From the NCBI GenBank assembly GCA_036874045.1, contig CM072336.1, positions 22,395,501 through 22,459,500 of the forward strand: a stretch of 64,000 nt of DNA. The letters are read 5' to 3'. The notes beneath the pieces were generated by a model. The model was given only the letters and a program-made list of their open reading frames with translations, was not told where the DNA came from and did not search any database. Position numbers and translations under genes: made by a program. This DNA comes from Cymodocea nodosa (lineage: Eukaryota > Streptophyta > Magnoliopsida > Alismatales > Cymodoceaceae). Below are positions 13,061 to 25,513 of the stretch, piece after piece. Numbering within the stretch: the stretch's first letter is position 1; each line of letters begins with the position of its first letter.

Positions 13061-13369
13061 CTTATAGTTATACAATTAGTTTGACAAATTTGAATCTAAT
13101 AATCATTTAATATATTGTTAACCTTTCCTACTATATATTCTAGTAGATGCTATTGATAAATCAGAACTTATAAGATAACAAAGAAAATGTCATGTACCTA
13201 AAACCACCTTGCACATTTTCTGGGTACATTCTTCCTCCTCTTCTACAAGCAACATGAAGATATTCACTGCAATGTCCATTAGAATTAGTAAAAAGTTAGC
13301 CAGCATAAGTGTTGATAATAACATTAAAATTAATAGTAATAAAGTAAAGATTGTATAACATAACAAATA

Positions 13370-13505
13370 ACACATAATATACAATAACAATAAGTTCAAC
13401 ACATAACACAACAAATTCATCATATTATACAAGTTCAACACATGACAATAATAAGTTCATCACATAACACAACAAGTTCAACACATATCACAACACATAA
13501 AAAGA
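13370..13505. repeat. Short imperfect tandem repeat (AAGTTCAACACATAACACAAC-like)
   Basis: The words AAGTTCAACACATA and AACACAACAAGTTCA recur at irregular spacing from about 13391 to 13492, interspersed with ACAATAATAAGTTCATCAC. The unit is about 50 bp and imperfect. No coding potential. Confidence 0.5.
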
Positions 13506-13559
13506 CATGCATAACATGTGATGAGTTTAAAACTACATTTTTCATATATTGTACTTCAA

Positions 13560-14590
13560 TTATCCAAGTCTATGCTCATGTGGCATTCTCATAAAGTTAA
13601 CTCTTCTTATTTCATTTTGTAGTAAGTCCACTCTCAAGTATTTTTCCTCCTCCGTAAGCCTTGGAAATTCAAACAACAATTTCATATAATCATTATCTTC
13701 AATTTCTATAACTTCTCTTCTCTTTGGTATTTTTGCAATTTCTTTTTGTACTTAAACAATTTCTCTTTGTACTTCAACATTTTCTCTCTGTATTTGAACA
13801 TTTTTTTTTTTGTACATATATAATCTTATTCATAACTTCTAATCTTTCTATTGTACCTCCTTCTTTTGAAGTGTTGTACCTATTTCTTTCATTGTTTGTT
13901 GGGACTTTGCATGAAGATGAATTTGCTTGTCTTTTTTCATTATTTTTTGTTGCTGCACTAAGGGAGAATGTTGTGTTTCTAAATTTATGTCATAAGACAT
14001 CTAATCTTACATTTCAAATGTCATTTGAGAAAATGTCCTTGAAATATTGTTGGGATGGTCAAAATCATTCAAAATTAGTCCATCTTTGAATTGAAGAGGT
14101 TTTACGCTACCATATCAATACTACTCTCAAAAATAAGTTGTAGTTGATTGTATATGAGGCACCCCTTCCATCTACAAGACTTTTTGGGTGTAGAAAAAAA
14201 AGAATAGAGTTAAAATTATAAATATAATGATACAAATTAACATATAGATATATAAGCTACCAACCTAAACAAATTCATTCTATACTTAAAGGTAAATATT
14301 TGTATAGCCATTAACATAGTTTCAACCCCAACTACTTTGATTCATAATTTTTATATATTTCTTGTATATTTTTTACATATCTTCATGTGATTATCAACAT
14401 GTTTCTTTTCTAATTTCATTCTCATTTTTTTGTTATACTCATTTACCACAAACTACCAAGTATTAATCTAATTTTACCATTGAGTGTTTTCACATTTAAA
14501 TTTAATATCAATTCATCAACCTTTGCAGTCTAAGAGAAATAACTTCATGTAGATTTCTTGTCACTTGAGGTATCCATATCTCCTATATAT
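13560..14590 (-). mobile_element. Probable MYB/SANT-like second ORF of the Harbinger remnant
   Basis: On the minus strand, 13700-13560 reads as LLFEFPRLTEEEKYLRVD and further residues of the same frame, a pattern like the C-terminal part of plant Myb/SANT-like proteins that accompany Harbinger transposases. Farther upstream on that strand (14580-14300) are pieces such as KLEKKHVDNHMKICKKY with the helix pattern of a Myb_DNA-bind_3 domain. The MDTSSDKKS piece at about 14575 could be the original start. Together with the adjacent transposase this suggests one element of at least 2.4 kb. All frames are broken. Domain assignment is from general resemblance only. Confidence 0.4.
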
Positions 14591-14599
14591 GAAGATTTT

Positions 14600-14989
14600 C
14601 CATTGCTTAAATGTAAGGATTAATACTAGATATTTCCAACTAGTGAAAAATTTAAGAATGCAACTAGTAATACTCATGTATATTGACATGAATGAATATT
14701 GCCTAAAAAAAACCTTTATATAAATAAAAGTCTTCTAAATATTCACCAAACTTCAAAAACTACTTGATAAAAAAAAAATACTAAAAAAACTATTGGAATA
14801 TCATTAGTAACATGAAGATGAAGAACTTGTCCAATACAGAATACAAGATGTTTAGTCTGGATCCAAAACACCAACCTTCTTACTAGAGCCAAAACATAAA
14901 GATGAATGGGAACAAACATGAATTAAAACACCTATTTTAGAGTGTTCATATGTGTCAAAACATAACAACAATACTACAAGATTAGAACA
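14600..14989. other. Non-coding DNA, nothing recognised
   Basis: AT-rich sequence with no open frame or known motif between the Harbinger remnant and the tandem repeat. Confidence 0.4.
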
Positions 14990-15435
14990 ATTTTTTTTTA
15001 AAAAATTAATTAATTTATTTTTATCATTATTAAATCTTGCTACCGAATAGTTTGATCAAATTGATCGATGACTATCGAATAGTTTGATTAAACGTCTGGT
15101 AACACATGATTTTTTTACTTTAATTAATTTATTTTTATCATTATTAAATCCTACCACTAGGTAGTTTGATCAAATTGACTAGTGACTATCAGATAGTATG
15201 ATTAAACGTTCGATGACACAAGTTTTTTTTTTAAAATTACTTAATTTATTTTTATCATTATTAAATTCCACCATCAGATAGTTTGATTAAATGTCTGGTG
15301 ACATAGTTTTTTTAAAAATTTAATTAATTTATTTTTATCATTATTAAATTCTACCACTAAATAGTTTGGTCAGACTGATTAGTGACCATTGGATAGTTTG
15401 ATTAAAGTCCAATGAAACACATTTTTTTTTTAGAA
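14990..15435. repeat. Four-copy tandem repeat, unit about 117 bp
   Basis: Four units begin near 14990, 15110, 15225 and 15306. Each contains TTTATTTTTATCATTATTAA, then TAGTTTGATCAAATTGA, a TGACTAT stretch, a second TAGTTTGATTAAA and GGTGACAC followed by a T-run. The third unit is about 80 bp because it has only one of the two internal TAGTTTGAT blocks. No coding capacity. Confidence 0.85.
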
Positions 15436-15859
15436 TGTTGGATCAATATAATTTTTATAATTGAATGCACAAAATTAGGTTAATTGAAAAGATCATCATT
15501 CCACATTCAAATAGTAATCCTTACAATTGAATGCTGTCTATATATGTGGATTTATGCATGAAAGCAAGTTAACTGATGGGTATATTCAAAATAGAAATTA
15601 CTGAAGGCTAAAACATGCAATTTAATGTTAATTTGCCCATGCAAATATAACAGTTAGGATATCTTCTTAACATAGAAAATGACATGAACTGCAATGCTTG
15701 GTGATGGAAAAATTGAGTGCTTCATCATGACAACCTACAATGCATATCGAACAACGTTGTGTATCAAAATATGGTAACCTACAAAGCAAGATTTGTATAT
15801 TGATCAAACTAAGTGTATTGAAATTTATGTTTTTAATCAAACAACTTAGTATTCCATCG

Positions 15860-16030
15860 TAAGAGTAAGAATGGAGGCATAGGTCTCATCTATTATAAAT
15901 CAAAAGATCAATAGGCTAATTTGTTTACCCAACCAATTCCAATTAGCAGAATAAAATGGTTAAGAAGAAAATTTGGAATTTGTAGCTCTCACTTTAAGCA
16001 AATGAAGTACATTAGAGAGGTGTTTAAGGA
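15860..16030 (+). mobile_element. Copia-type retrotransposon fossil, 3' end of pol
   Basis: The short fragment resembles the C-terminus of the Ty1/copia polyprotein (SKDQ, ANLFTQPIP, IKWLRRKFGICS). It is an isolated, broken fragment; no matching LTR pair was found around it. The gap 15436-15859 before it is AT-rich and shows nothing I recognise. Confidence 0.6.
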
Positions 16031-16039
16031 GTCACCCCC

Positions 16040-19000
16040 TTAATTACATGTAATGGTTCCTTTATTCAAATACAACGTTATTATAAATCCTATTTTGGCT
16101 AGTGAATTAGAGAAGAATATTTTTCAAAAGATTATAGAGTTCTTATTATTACTTTAACTTTCTTGTTTTAAATTTTCCAACATTACCCACTACAATTTTG
16201 ATGCTTATGAATCTAAACCATAGTTAGAGAAAGGTGTGCAACATCTCCTCCTCTTTCCCCTCTCTTCTTTAGTTTAAGAAATGAGGGCTGCTGAGTAACT
16301 GATGCAAGTGGAAGCTAATATGCAACTTAACTAGTCGCGCGCACACACACACAAGAAGAATACAAGAGATCAAGGTGGAACATAAATTTTACGTGATTCA
16401 ACAACTACCTATTTCCACGAGTGGCAAAGATCTCATTGTTGCTCTTTCAACTCCTTACAACTTAGTTCAACGGTGATACACATTCATAGTGTATCCTTAC
16501 ACATATGCACAACACTACATACAAGATTACACATGCCCTTTTATACATGCATATTAAGGCATAAGGACATTATAGTAAATACACAAACAACATTAAAATA
16601 CATCAACTAGCCAAACATTGGTTAGTTGAACACTTAACCTTCCAAGTAGCTAGAGTGTCATTCTGCATCTTCAATCACTTAAGTAATAACTTATTATCCA
16701 TCTTAGCTACTTAGCCCTTAACTAGTCGAATTTTTGGTCTTTAGCTTCCATCATCTTCATGTGAGAACTTACTCCTCCATGTGATCAGAACTCAAATAGT
16801 TATCAATAACCGTCCGAATCTCCTACCTAACTTATTGACTCTTGGAGAGTTAAGATGCTACGACTCCACAACTATGACCAACCTACGATAGTAACTTGCC
16901 AACCCTCGAAATGTTATCTCCATAACTTGTTGAGCTTTACAACCTTTCCAACACTAATAAACCATCTTCGTTACAAGCTTCTTGAGTTATCCTATGTCCT
17001 TCCACCGAACACTTAACTCTATAACTCATTGTGTTATCAAGTAACTCACCGACTACACCTTTAAGCTTCAATAATGATCGATCTACTATCCCTTTTAGTA
17101 ATGTCTTTTCTTTTAGCAATCACTATAAACTTAGTTTGATCTCAACATTATAGTTGGATTACAATCCAACTATCCTTTAACAAGGAAGTCTCCACACAAC
17201 CCTAACAAGGGCATGACGTGATGATGTTTTTATAGGGAAGAAAAGAGTTAGAAGAATTTGTACCGTAAGATCCAATAAAGGCCATGGGGAAAGTGAGTAG
17301 CAAAGATCAAAGATCCATTAAAGGGTGTTTGGCTTAACACTTTTAACACTATTGAGGAGGTTAGAGTCTAGCTTGGTGTTTAGAATAAAAAAATGAATAA
17401 TATTAGAGTTTAATGAATGGTCTATGGTATTTTATTTAGCTTAAAAGATAAGAATTAATCCATTATATTATATTTACTCAAATTTGAGGCTAAATTGAAG
17501 AATATGCACAATTTGAAGGAATTAGTATTAATTAAGTCTCATTTTAGAATTATTGTAAAATTTCCTTAATACATATTATTAAATGTTGTTTACACCTGTG
17601 TAGTATTTATATAAATTATTCTATTATATTATTGAACTATAGGACTGAATGAGTTTATCGAAGTTGTTCCATTGAGTTAGTAGTTAACTTAATAGAGTTA
17701 GTCTATTGAGTTATGTTAATTCCATAGATCAATTATTATTTAATGTGTGATTATGAGCAGTTACAAGAATTGCATCGAAAACTCACGTTGTATGATTCAT
17801 GCCCATGATTTTTATCGTAGAAGGAAGAAACAATTTCAACCATTGATGTACATCAAAGAAGAATCTAGCTAGTCATTTTGGTGCCATTAGTTGTTATTGA
17901 AAAGAAATATAAAAGGATTGAAAGAAATTGAGGAAAAAGGGAGGGGGAAGGAGCACTTATTGTAGAGAGTGTTAGATGTTCCTTGAGATATTTTCCTTCC
18001 ACTGTCACCCACCATTCATTAGAGGTCTGTAAAGATAATTTTTAGAGTTGGGTCAATTTTGATCAAATCATGGTGACTAACAACCATTACGAAAGAGTGA
18101 TCACATCATAGAAAGAAAATGTTTATTCACCAAGTATCGATTCATTTCTCAGAAGATTATTAAAGTTTCTAGCATTGGTGTTGGGTTGATGTTGATTTGT
18201 TGAAGAGGAGATCATCTTATAAAGGCCTAGGTTCACAATCCAATAGGAAAAGGAGCGCTTAACAGTAAGTGATTAAATTTTTAGTGATGTAACCACATTG
18301 CATGTAGTGTTGGAGATTTCTAATTGTTAGTAGAGAGAAAATTTATTCACCTATTGTCCACCTTAAGGAATATTAACATTTATGTTTACATCCATGTATT
18401 TATTATATTTTGTGTTTGTATCCTTTATGTTGGTATTGTTTGTTGGTACTTGTTGAATGCTGTGTATTTATGTTATTTCAATTTAGTATGAAATCATAAG
18501 ACTTTATTTTGAAACTAGTTAGTTTAAATCTTTGAAGTTGAGACTTGACTATTTGCTATTTGAATTCATGTGGATGCTAAATCTATTCGTTGTTAAATAT
18601 GATATAAGTAGCAATCAGAGAGTGTAAAAGTGTTGTTTGCATTCTCTAGGATCGTCTAATGGATAACCAAGTTCAAGTGTAGACAACTATAGTGAGAGTG
18701 AGTCACTGATCTGTTCGTTGAATTATCTGTAACTTAACGAGAGTAGTCCATTGAGTTACCTGTTAATTAGTTCATTAAGTTAAGCAATAACTCAACATGG
18801 TAAGAAATTGTGTTAGTAAAACACTACGCCAATTTTAAAGCACCCTAGAATTTGATTCTACTCACTTCCTATGGTTTGATATGTTCTTACACACTTATTA
18901 CAATTGATGTTGTACACTTGCAATTAATTAAATAAATAGATTTAAATCTTGTTTAGGAATTACTTTTTTTTTAGAAAAACTAGTTTAAGTTGACAAGACA

Positions 19001-19560
19001 CTTGACACCTTCAACACCATTGACAAAGCTACTTGTGCCTACGACAAAGACCTTTGAGTTTGGCTTAATACCTTTAACACTATCGAAGAGGCTACCTGTA
19101 CCTATAAGAATGAGCTTAGTATCTAAGGAGGTTGTCTATGCCTACAACGAAGAGGCATGTAGGATCAGAGGTAAGAAGGTGAATTTGTGACCTGTTAAGA
19201 GAGGGTTGTGAGAGAGAGAGCAAGCGAGCTTCATGTTAGGTTTGTGTGAGAGGAGAAAATTTGGTGATTTTAAGGGTGTGATGGTTGAAAATGAATTCCA
19301 ACCCTTTATTTCTTGATTGAAAATAGATTCTATTCATTTCCATCTATTTCTATCTATACAAATAGGTAGAATCTAGAAATTCATTTCCAACAAAATTAAT
19401 TCTACTAGATTCCACCTATACAAACCCTCCTTAAAGGTTTTTTAGTGTGATGGTGGAGGTGAATTCACCTCAAATGCCTTTAAACACCTTTAATTACTAT
19501 GCGATCTTTATGTTTTGTTTTTCGAGTGTCTTGTCCACACACTCTAGAACAAAATAGGAG
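16040..19560. other. Repeat-rich, gene-free region with LTR-like blocks
   Basis: No host gene is visible. The part at 16300-17250 has the look of a plant LTR or non-autonomous element (a motif resembling ACGTGATTCAACAACTACCT, seen in many plant LTRs, at about 16391). At 17640-18800 the sequence has several GAGTTA/TAACTC inverted pairs. The stretch 19300-19430 is palindromic around TAGATTC/GAATCTA and ends in ACAAACCCTCC followed by TTA, like a MITE edge; a GGGTGTTTGG edge next to TTA is at about 17318. These are suggestive only; element boundaries are not resolved. Confidence 0.35.
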
Positions 19561-20219
19561 AGCTAAGTAGAAACACAAGATCATTACCAAGATTGGATTA
19601 TGTTTGATGTATTAGGCTGGTTTACTTAAAAGTTTTTGGTATGATTGTTTTACTACTATAGTGTTCTTAATGAACATGTTGCTTACCTGTGTTGTTAAAG
19701 GTGATCAAGGTATGTTTCCTTACTATGAGGTGTATTACAGTCACCCTAGGTGTGAGATTCTTAAAACCTTTGGTTGTTTTTGTTTTCCTACGCTTAAGTC
19801 TTGTTTCCCTAACAAGCTTAGCCTTAAATTAAGGCCATGTGTATTTATTAGTTATGATAACAAATGTAAGGGGTACAAGTGCCTTGACCATGGTAACAAT
19901 CACATCTATTTATCTAGACATGGAAATTTTGATGAATTTAAATTTCCTTATTTGTGTGGTAGGGAGTTCTACCTAAGAGAAAAGTCGTAATCAACTGAAT
20001 GGTGTGAAGGTAGATTGAGTAGCTTTCATTGTGAAGAGCTACCTTGCAATCAATTTCACTACAATAGACCTGCAAGTATAATTATAGGTGGTGAAGAGTG
20101 TTAGGATGAATGTACTTGTTTGAGTTTTCTCAACACTACACTAGAAAAACTTAGATTTGTTACTTCTATTTTTTACTTAGTTAATTTATCTTTATACTTA
20201 TTCTTTCTTTTAGAAGTAA

Positions 20220-22050
20220 ACAAACAACCTTTAATACAATTTAGATATTAATTCCAATTTGTACTTTAATTGCAAGTGCATAGTGTCTATTGTATCAGTG
20301 TGCAAGTATAGGTCGATCCCACAGGAAATTGCTGACGAATTTAAGAAATGTTTGATTGTGAACAATTCAAATATATATTCAATAAGCACTCCGTAGAGTT
20401 AACTTACATTTAACTCAACAGACTAAGTTCGTTGAGTTATGACTAACTCAACAGACTATCTTCGTGGATTTAAGTTAACTCCACGAGCCTGTCTCTTCTT
20501 TATAATACTGCTATTTACAAAGGAATTCGGCCAACCATTAGGCGATTCCACAGATTGTAAATAACATCAATTAAGTTTTTTAATGCTAGTTAACATTGGA
20601 TTTATCATTAAGCAATACTAACATTCAGATGATTCAAACAGTAACCATTAAAATCTTTAAATTTTTTTGTACGAACCAATTTCAATAAAATGTAAAATTA
20701 AAACTAACATAAAACAATCATAAAATTGATACAGATAACATTAATCACGATACAACACAAACAATACAACACTCAAATACAACATACAAACAAAGATAAA
20801 TTATTTTTGGTATTTTTGTTTTGATGTGAACATGGAAATGGGCGAAAGGTGAAATGTAAAGTAATCTCACTTGACAGTAAATACTTCTGACACTACTTGC
20901 AACGCGATTACACCACTGAAAATTAAACCACTTACAATTCTGTCTCCTCTCCCTATAGAATCGCGAGTCTAGAATTGCAAGATGATCTCCTCTTCAGCAT
21001 ATAGGCATCAACCTAAAGCCAAGGCTAAAAGCTTTACGATCTCCTGAAATATGAGTCGGCGCTTGGTGAAAATGTCTTCCCTTCCCGCGACGCGATCACT
21101 CCTTACAGTAGTTGTCAAGCACTATGTTTGGCTCGGAATCGACCCGACATCAAGAAAGTATTCTCACAGACCTCCGATGATTGGTGATTATGGTGGTGAT
21201 ACAATGGTTGGTGTGATACTTCGGAGAATCGCTGATACTGTCTGTAGAAAGCTCGGTGCTCCTCCTCTGTATACACTATCGTCCATCGATCACACTTTCT
21301 TCTTTTTTTCTTCTTTTCTTTTATATTTCTTCAATAGTAACTGCTTCTACTTGAATGATCAGTTGGATTTCCTTCTTTTAGTTCAACGGCGATGCTTCCT
21401 TCTCCATGCGTAATTGAATTCCTGTGTGATACGTGCAAACGTGGTTTTTCCTTCCAACTATCTGTTCCTGCAACCGCTACAGTGGCATTTTAGAAAATAA
21501 CTATAAAATATATGTAATAGAGAAATAAGCCGCTAACCTAACGCGTTACCTTAGTGTATATTCATGTAACTCAACGCGTGCAGTTATGCTAACTTAACGA
21601 GTTAAACATGTGCATCTCATGTGATATTCTAAAGCATTTAAATTCAACACGTGCATAAAATACATGCAATAAAGAAATAAACCGCTAACATAACGCATTA
21701 CCTTAGTATATATTCATGTAACTCAACGCGTACAGTTATGCTAACTTAATGAGTTATAACTTAAGTAAATCTACCAGCTCTCGACACGTGTCAGCAGCAG
21801 TTTAAACATAAAATAACATTTCGAAGAGTTACAGGTATAACTATCCGATGCTTAGATGCATTTTCGGATACTTAAGAATTTCACAACTTGTAACTTACCG
21901 ACAGTTCATAAATGTACTAAATTAACATTAATTCCCTAAAATTAAGCAGATTTTTCAATTAAATCATATAACAGTGCAATTATAACATAATGGCTTAATT
22001 CTCATATGATAAGCTAAATATTATGCAATTAACCATCATTTAACCGTTAA
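20220..22050. mobile_element. Insertion inside the copia fossil, family unknown
   Basis: The two halves of the copia linker are separated by this block. It contains TATAGGTCGATCCCACAGG at about 20308, a motif I associate with a common class of plant repeats, several GTTGAGTTA/TAACTCAAC inverted pairs, and a 152-bp tandem duplication. An open frame at 21051-21413 shows no known domain. Ends were not defined. Confidence 0.4.
21505..21785. repeat. Imperfect tandem duplication, period about 152 bp
   Basis: AGAAATAAGCCGCTAACCTA at 21521 recurs with few changes at 21673, followed in both copies by ATTCATGTAACTCAACGCGT and CAGTTATGCTAACTTAA. The CGCG-containing words are unusual in this AT-rich region. 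Confidence 0.75.
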
Positions 22051-23399
22051 TAATATGCACTTTTTCATTCTAAATAGTACTATACTTGCATCTCTTGTTG
22101 AAGTGATTTGTAAGGGTGACGATATTAAGTCCAATATCATCTTTCCCTCCTTTGATGAAGGTACACTTGAGAGTAATTTCAATGAGTCTAGTATTAATGA
22201 TAATTCCTTTGGTAGTATCAATATTATTGTTTCTAATAGTTCTCTCAATCAAGTTGAAAATAATTGATGAAATGGAGATGTTAATTCTAATCAAGGAGAT
22301 CAGAACAATGCTAATGAACCTATGTTTGGTTGAACTAGATCTAGGTTTGGAATTGTGAAACCTAATCCCTAGTAGACTCTTAGTTGTGATATTAGCTCTA
22401 TTCCTACATGCCTAGCTTTATTAAAGCTACTTTTAGTCATGAGGGGTGGTATAAAGTTATGCAAGAGGAAATTCAAACTCTCCATGATAATTATACTTGG
22501 TCTCTTGTTCCTCCTACAAATAAAATGAATGTTATTAACTCTAAGTGGGTTTTCAAAACTAAGCTCATTGCTAATGGAAAACTTGAGAGATTAAAGGTGA
22601 GGTTAGTTGCCAATGGTTTTCATCAAACTAAAGGTGTTGATTTCTTTGAGACCTTCTCCTTGGTTGTTAAACCCACAACCATTAGAACAATACTTTCTAT
22701 TTCTACCATTTGTGGTTGGATAACTTTGACAACTTGATATAAAAAATGTATTTCTTCACGAAGATTTCCTTGAAGATGTTTATATTACCCAACCTCTTGG
22801 ATTTGAAGATCCAACTCATCAACATTGTGTTTGTAAACTTCATAAGGCCTTATATTAAACAAACCCTTTAGGCATAGTATTTACGCATTAGTCCACTCTT
22901 AATATTCATGGATTTTGTGATGCCGATCGGGGCACTTGCCAAAATGTTTGGTCACTCCATTAATGGGTTGTGTGTTTTTGTAGGTGGGAATCTCATTGCA
23001 CGGAGTGCCAAGAAGCAACATGGTGTGTCTTACAACTCAATTGAATCTGAGTATTGTGTTATAATTGATGTTGTTGTTGAATTGATTAGGTGACCCATCT
23101 CTTTTAGAAACTACAACTCAATTGTTATGTGACAATAGAGGCGCTGTCTACCTCTCACAAAGCCTAGTTCAACATACCAAGGTAAAGTATATCTCATTGG
23201 ATTATCACTTTGTTTGTAAACATGCCATGGCCAAGGTTCTCATCCCTTGTTATGTTGGAACATTTTTCAATATTGCTGACTTACGTGAGGTTTGTGTATT
23301 TGGAATTTTGTATGAATTTGAACATTATGAACGTGAGGTTTGTGTATTCAAAATTTTTTTATATATACTTTAATTATTGATAAATGATATATGAACATT

Positions 23400-23705
23400 T
23401 AATAATATAATTATATAACATGTTAATTGATTAATGTAATAAATTTAGTAATTAATTACTTAAATAATTTAATTAATTAAAAATAATTATATTACATTAT
23501 TATCATACATAAATATAAAATTCTAATTTTATTAAATTCCATACCATACATAAATACTTGAATTTTAGTTTTCATCGAATTCCTAAATATGTATAAATAT
23601 TTGTATTTTAAATTCTATTTTTATTTAATTCTTTAAAATTTTAATTCTATTAAAAACCTAATTCTACAAAATTTTAATTCTATGTACACAAACAAACAGA
23701 CTCTT
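23400..23705. mobile_element. MITE-like AT-rich palindromic stretch
   Basis: Repeated TTAATTCTA/AAATTCTA words in alternating orientation end in TACACAAACAAACAGACTC directly followed by TTA, resembling a PIF/Harbinger-type terminal repeat and target site. No coding potential. The left end is not clear. Confidence 0.3.
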
Positions 23706-24298
23706 ACTGTCTTTTCCTTTTTATTCGTTGCTTATGACTCTTGTAACCTTTGATATATAATGTCATCTTCTTTGGTCCGATCTTGCCTCTTTGTGGATTT
23801 TTCTCCTCTACGGTGGCCACCTTCTCCTGCCCCAGTCTATGCATGTATTGTGAATGGATAGATCGGAAGAGGCAATTCTGTCATCTCCAAGTCTATCATC
23901 AATGCCCTTCAAGGCACCATCATTTTTGTTGGTGTTGACTTTGAATTTCACTCATTTACTATTAGATGATGATTTTGACACTTGTGTTCATTTCTTGTTC
24001 TGCTTTCTTTTTCCAAGTGCGTGGATGGAAATTTTGAGTCTTATGTTTGATCTGACTTCTGGTAGAGGAATTATAAGCTTCTTTCCCTGCAATAGTCCGT
24101 AACTGACATCTTGTTGCTAAAACGATGAATTAAAAGTCATCCAGATCAAAAGTGAACAAATAGAAAAATGAAACTCTAGTTTTTATGGCTGTAGTATGTA
24201 AAATGAAACACACACACACAATATAATAATTCCCTTATGAAAATGCAATCATACATAACAACTCAGACTACATATGTTAGAAATAATACACTTACACA

Positions 24299-24393
24299 GA
24301 CCACTGCGGAAGGGAAGAAGGTGTTCGAAGTTCATGATCGACAGGTTTTCCCAAGTCGTCTCTAAAGTTAATCAAGAGTTCAAACATATGGAT
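24299..24393 (+). other. Possible orphan internal exon, unidentified
   Basis: The segment is bounded by a TTACACAG acceptor-like site and a strong GAT/GTAAGT donor. In the frame ending at the donor it reads DRFSQVVSKVNQEFKHMD in its second half, a charged helical-looking sequence. I do not recognise the family and could not connect it to a neighbouring exon. Confidence 0.2.
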
Positions 24394-25293
24394 GTAAGTA
24401 CCACCATGTCAACGATCTCACTCATACATGCAGGTGTATGCCTTTCTGCTTCACCATCTGATAGAGAAGTGGAGATTTTGAAATATGTACATGGAAAAGT
24501 GTTGTGTTCTGCTTGAACTGGCTAGAGGGCTTGTGCTATGTCCCAGCTCTCTTTTCTGCATCTGTCCTAAACAGCTGGCTGACAGATACCGTGGTCCTCC
24601 CCTTATGTAATTGGGTAGAATAATTCTAGCTATTTACCATTTATGTAGTGGCATTTTATGATATGTACAATCTACATGGAAATGTTAATTAGACTAACGT
24701 GAATTCTGAAACAAGGCAAATTGTGTCAGGATAAGTGGTTTTACTTTTATGGTCCAAGCCTTCAAGGGTTGGGTGAACTGGGAAAAATTGAACTTTTCTC
24801 GTTTGTGTGAATCATACAACATCTTTTTATTGTTTTGTGTAAACTAAGTAGCTAAGTTCTGTGGTTTCATATTCTTCGCTAAGGTGTAAATCCTAGCGAC
24901 TACATCGTCTTACCAATTTTCAAGAAATTTTTTTTACAGATGTGAAGCATGAGTAATTGCTTTATGATGCTGGAAAAGTTATCCAAACACATAATCCAAG
25001 TCATTTTGATGATGTGTCTGTGGCTTGACAATACGCAAACTGAGGCATATGAGTAAAGTCAATCCTTGTGTTGATGGGCATTTCTTTGGTTCTAGTGCCT
25101 GCAGACCTTTTATCATCGGGGCCATATTATTAGGACATTATCACGAGACAGTTCCTGCAACGAAGTGAAATAATAATGCCCTAAGATTGGGTATACCCAA
25201 TAAGATTGGTGAAATATATATATATATATATGTATGGCATAAGATTTTATGATATATACTTGATGTTATTGCCTGTTACAAACTCATATGCCG

Positions 25294-25513
25294 ACTAGAA
25301 CTTCAAAAGGCATTCTGTTGAAATTGAAAAGTCTCGGGAAGAAAAGCTCCTGCTGCAGCTGAGAAGAAGCAGGCCACTGTTACAGAAAAGCGCCAGTTGC
25401 AGCGAGACCATTCAACCTGTATCAGCCCCTGTAAGAACTACACTTTCACCCATCCCTAGAAAAAGAGAAGTGGAAAGCAGAGATCCGTCGGAGAGGAAGA
25501 AAATGAAAGAGTA
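25294..25513 (+). other. Possible orphan terminal exon, unidentified basic protein
   Basis: After an acceptor-like CGACTAG at about 25294, one frame stays open to a TAG at 25511-25513. It encodes a helical acidic/basic stretch (VEIEKSREEKLLLQLRRSR), then SAPVRTTLSPIPRKREVES and DPSERKKMKE. The downstream region looks like 3' UTR. Codon and residue pattern look real for a host protein C-terminus, perhaps nuclear, but I do not recognise it. It may be the surviving end of a decayed gene. Confidence 0.25.

Larger units (their letters stand above)
19600..23380 (+). mobile_element. Ty1/copia retrotransposon fossil with a nested insertion
   Basis: A broken copia polyprotein is present in order: integrase C-terminal region at 19660-19990 (FGCFCFP, SYDNKCKGYKCLD), the linker before reverse transcriptase at 22300-22380 (a TRSRFGIVKPNP-like segment), reverse transcriptase start at 22408-22740 (WSLVPP, SKWVFKTKLIANG, ARL/VRLVANGFHQ-like), and RNase H remains at 22900-23280 (CDNRGAVYLSQS, DYHFV). 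It is split by about 1.8 kb of unrelated DNA between about 20220 and 22050. It is clearly broken, with several breaks, and lacks identifiable LTRs. It looks old. Confidence 0.85.
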
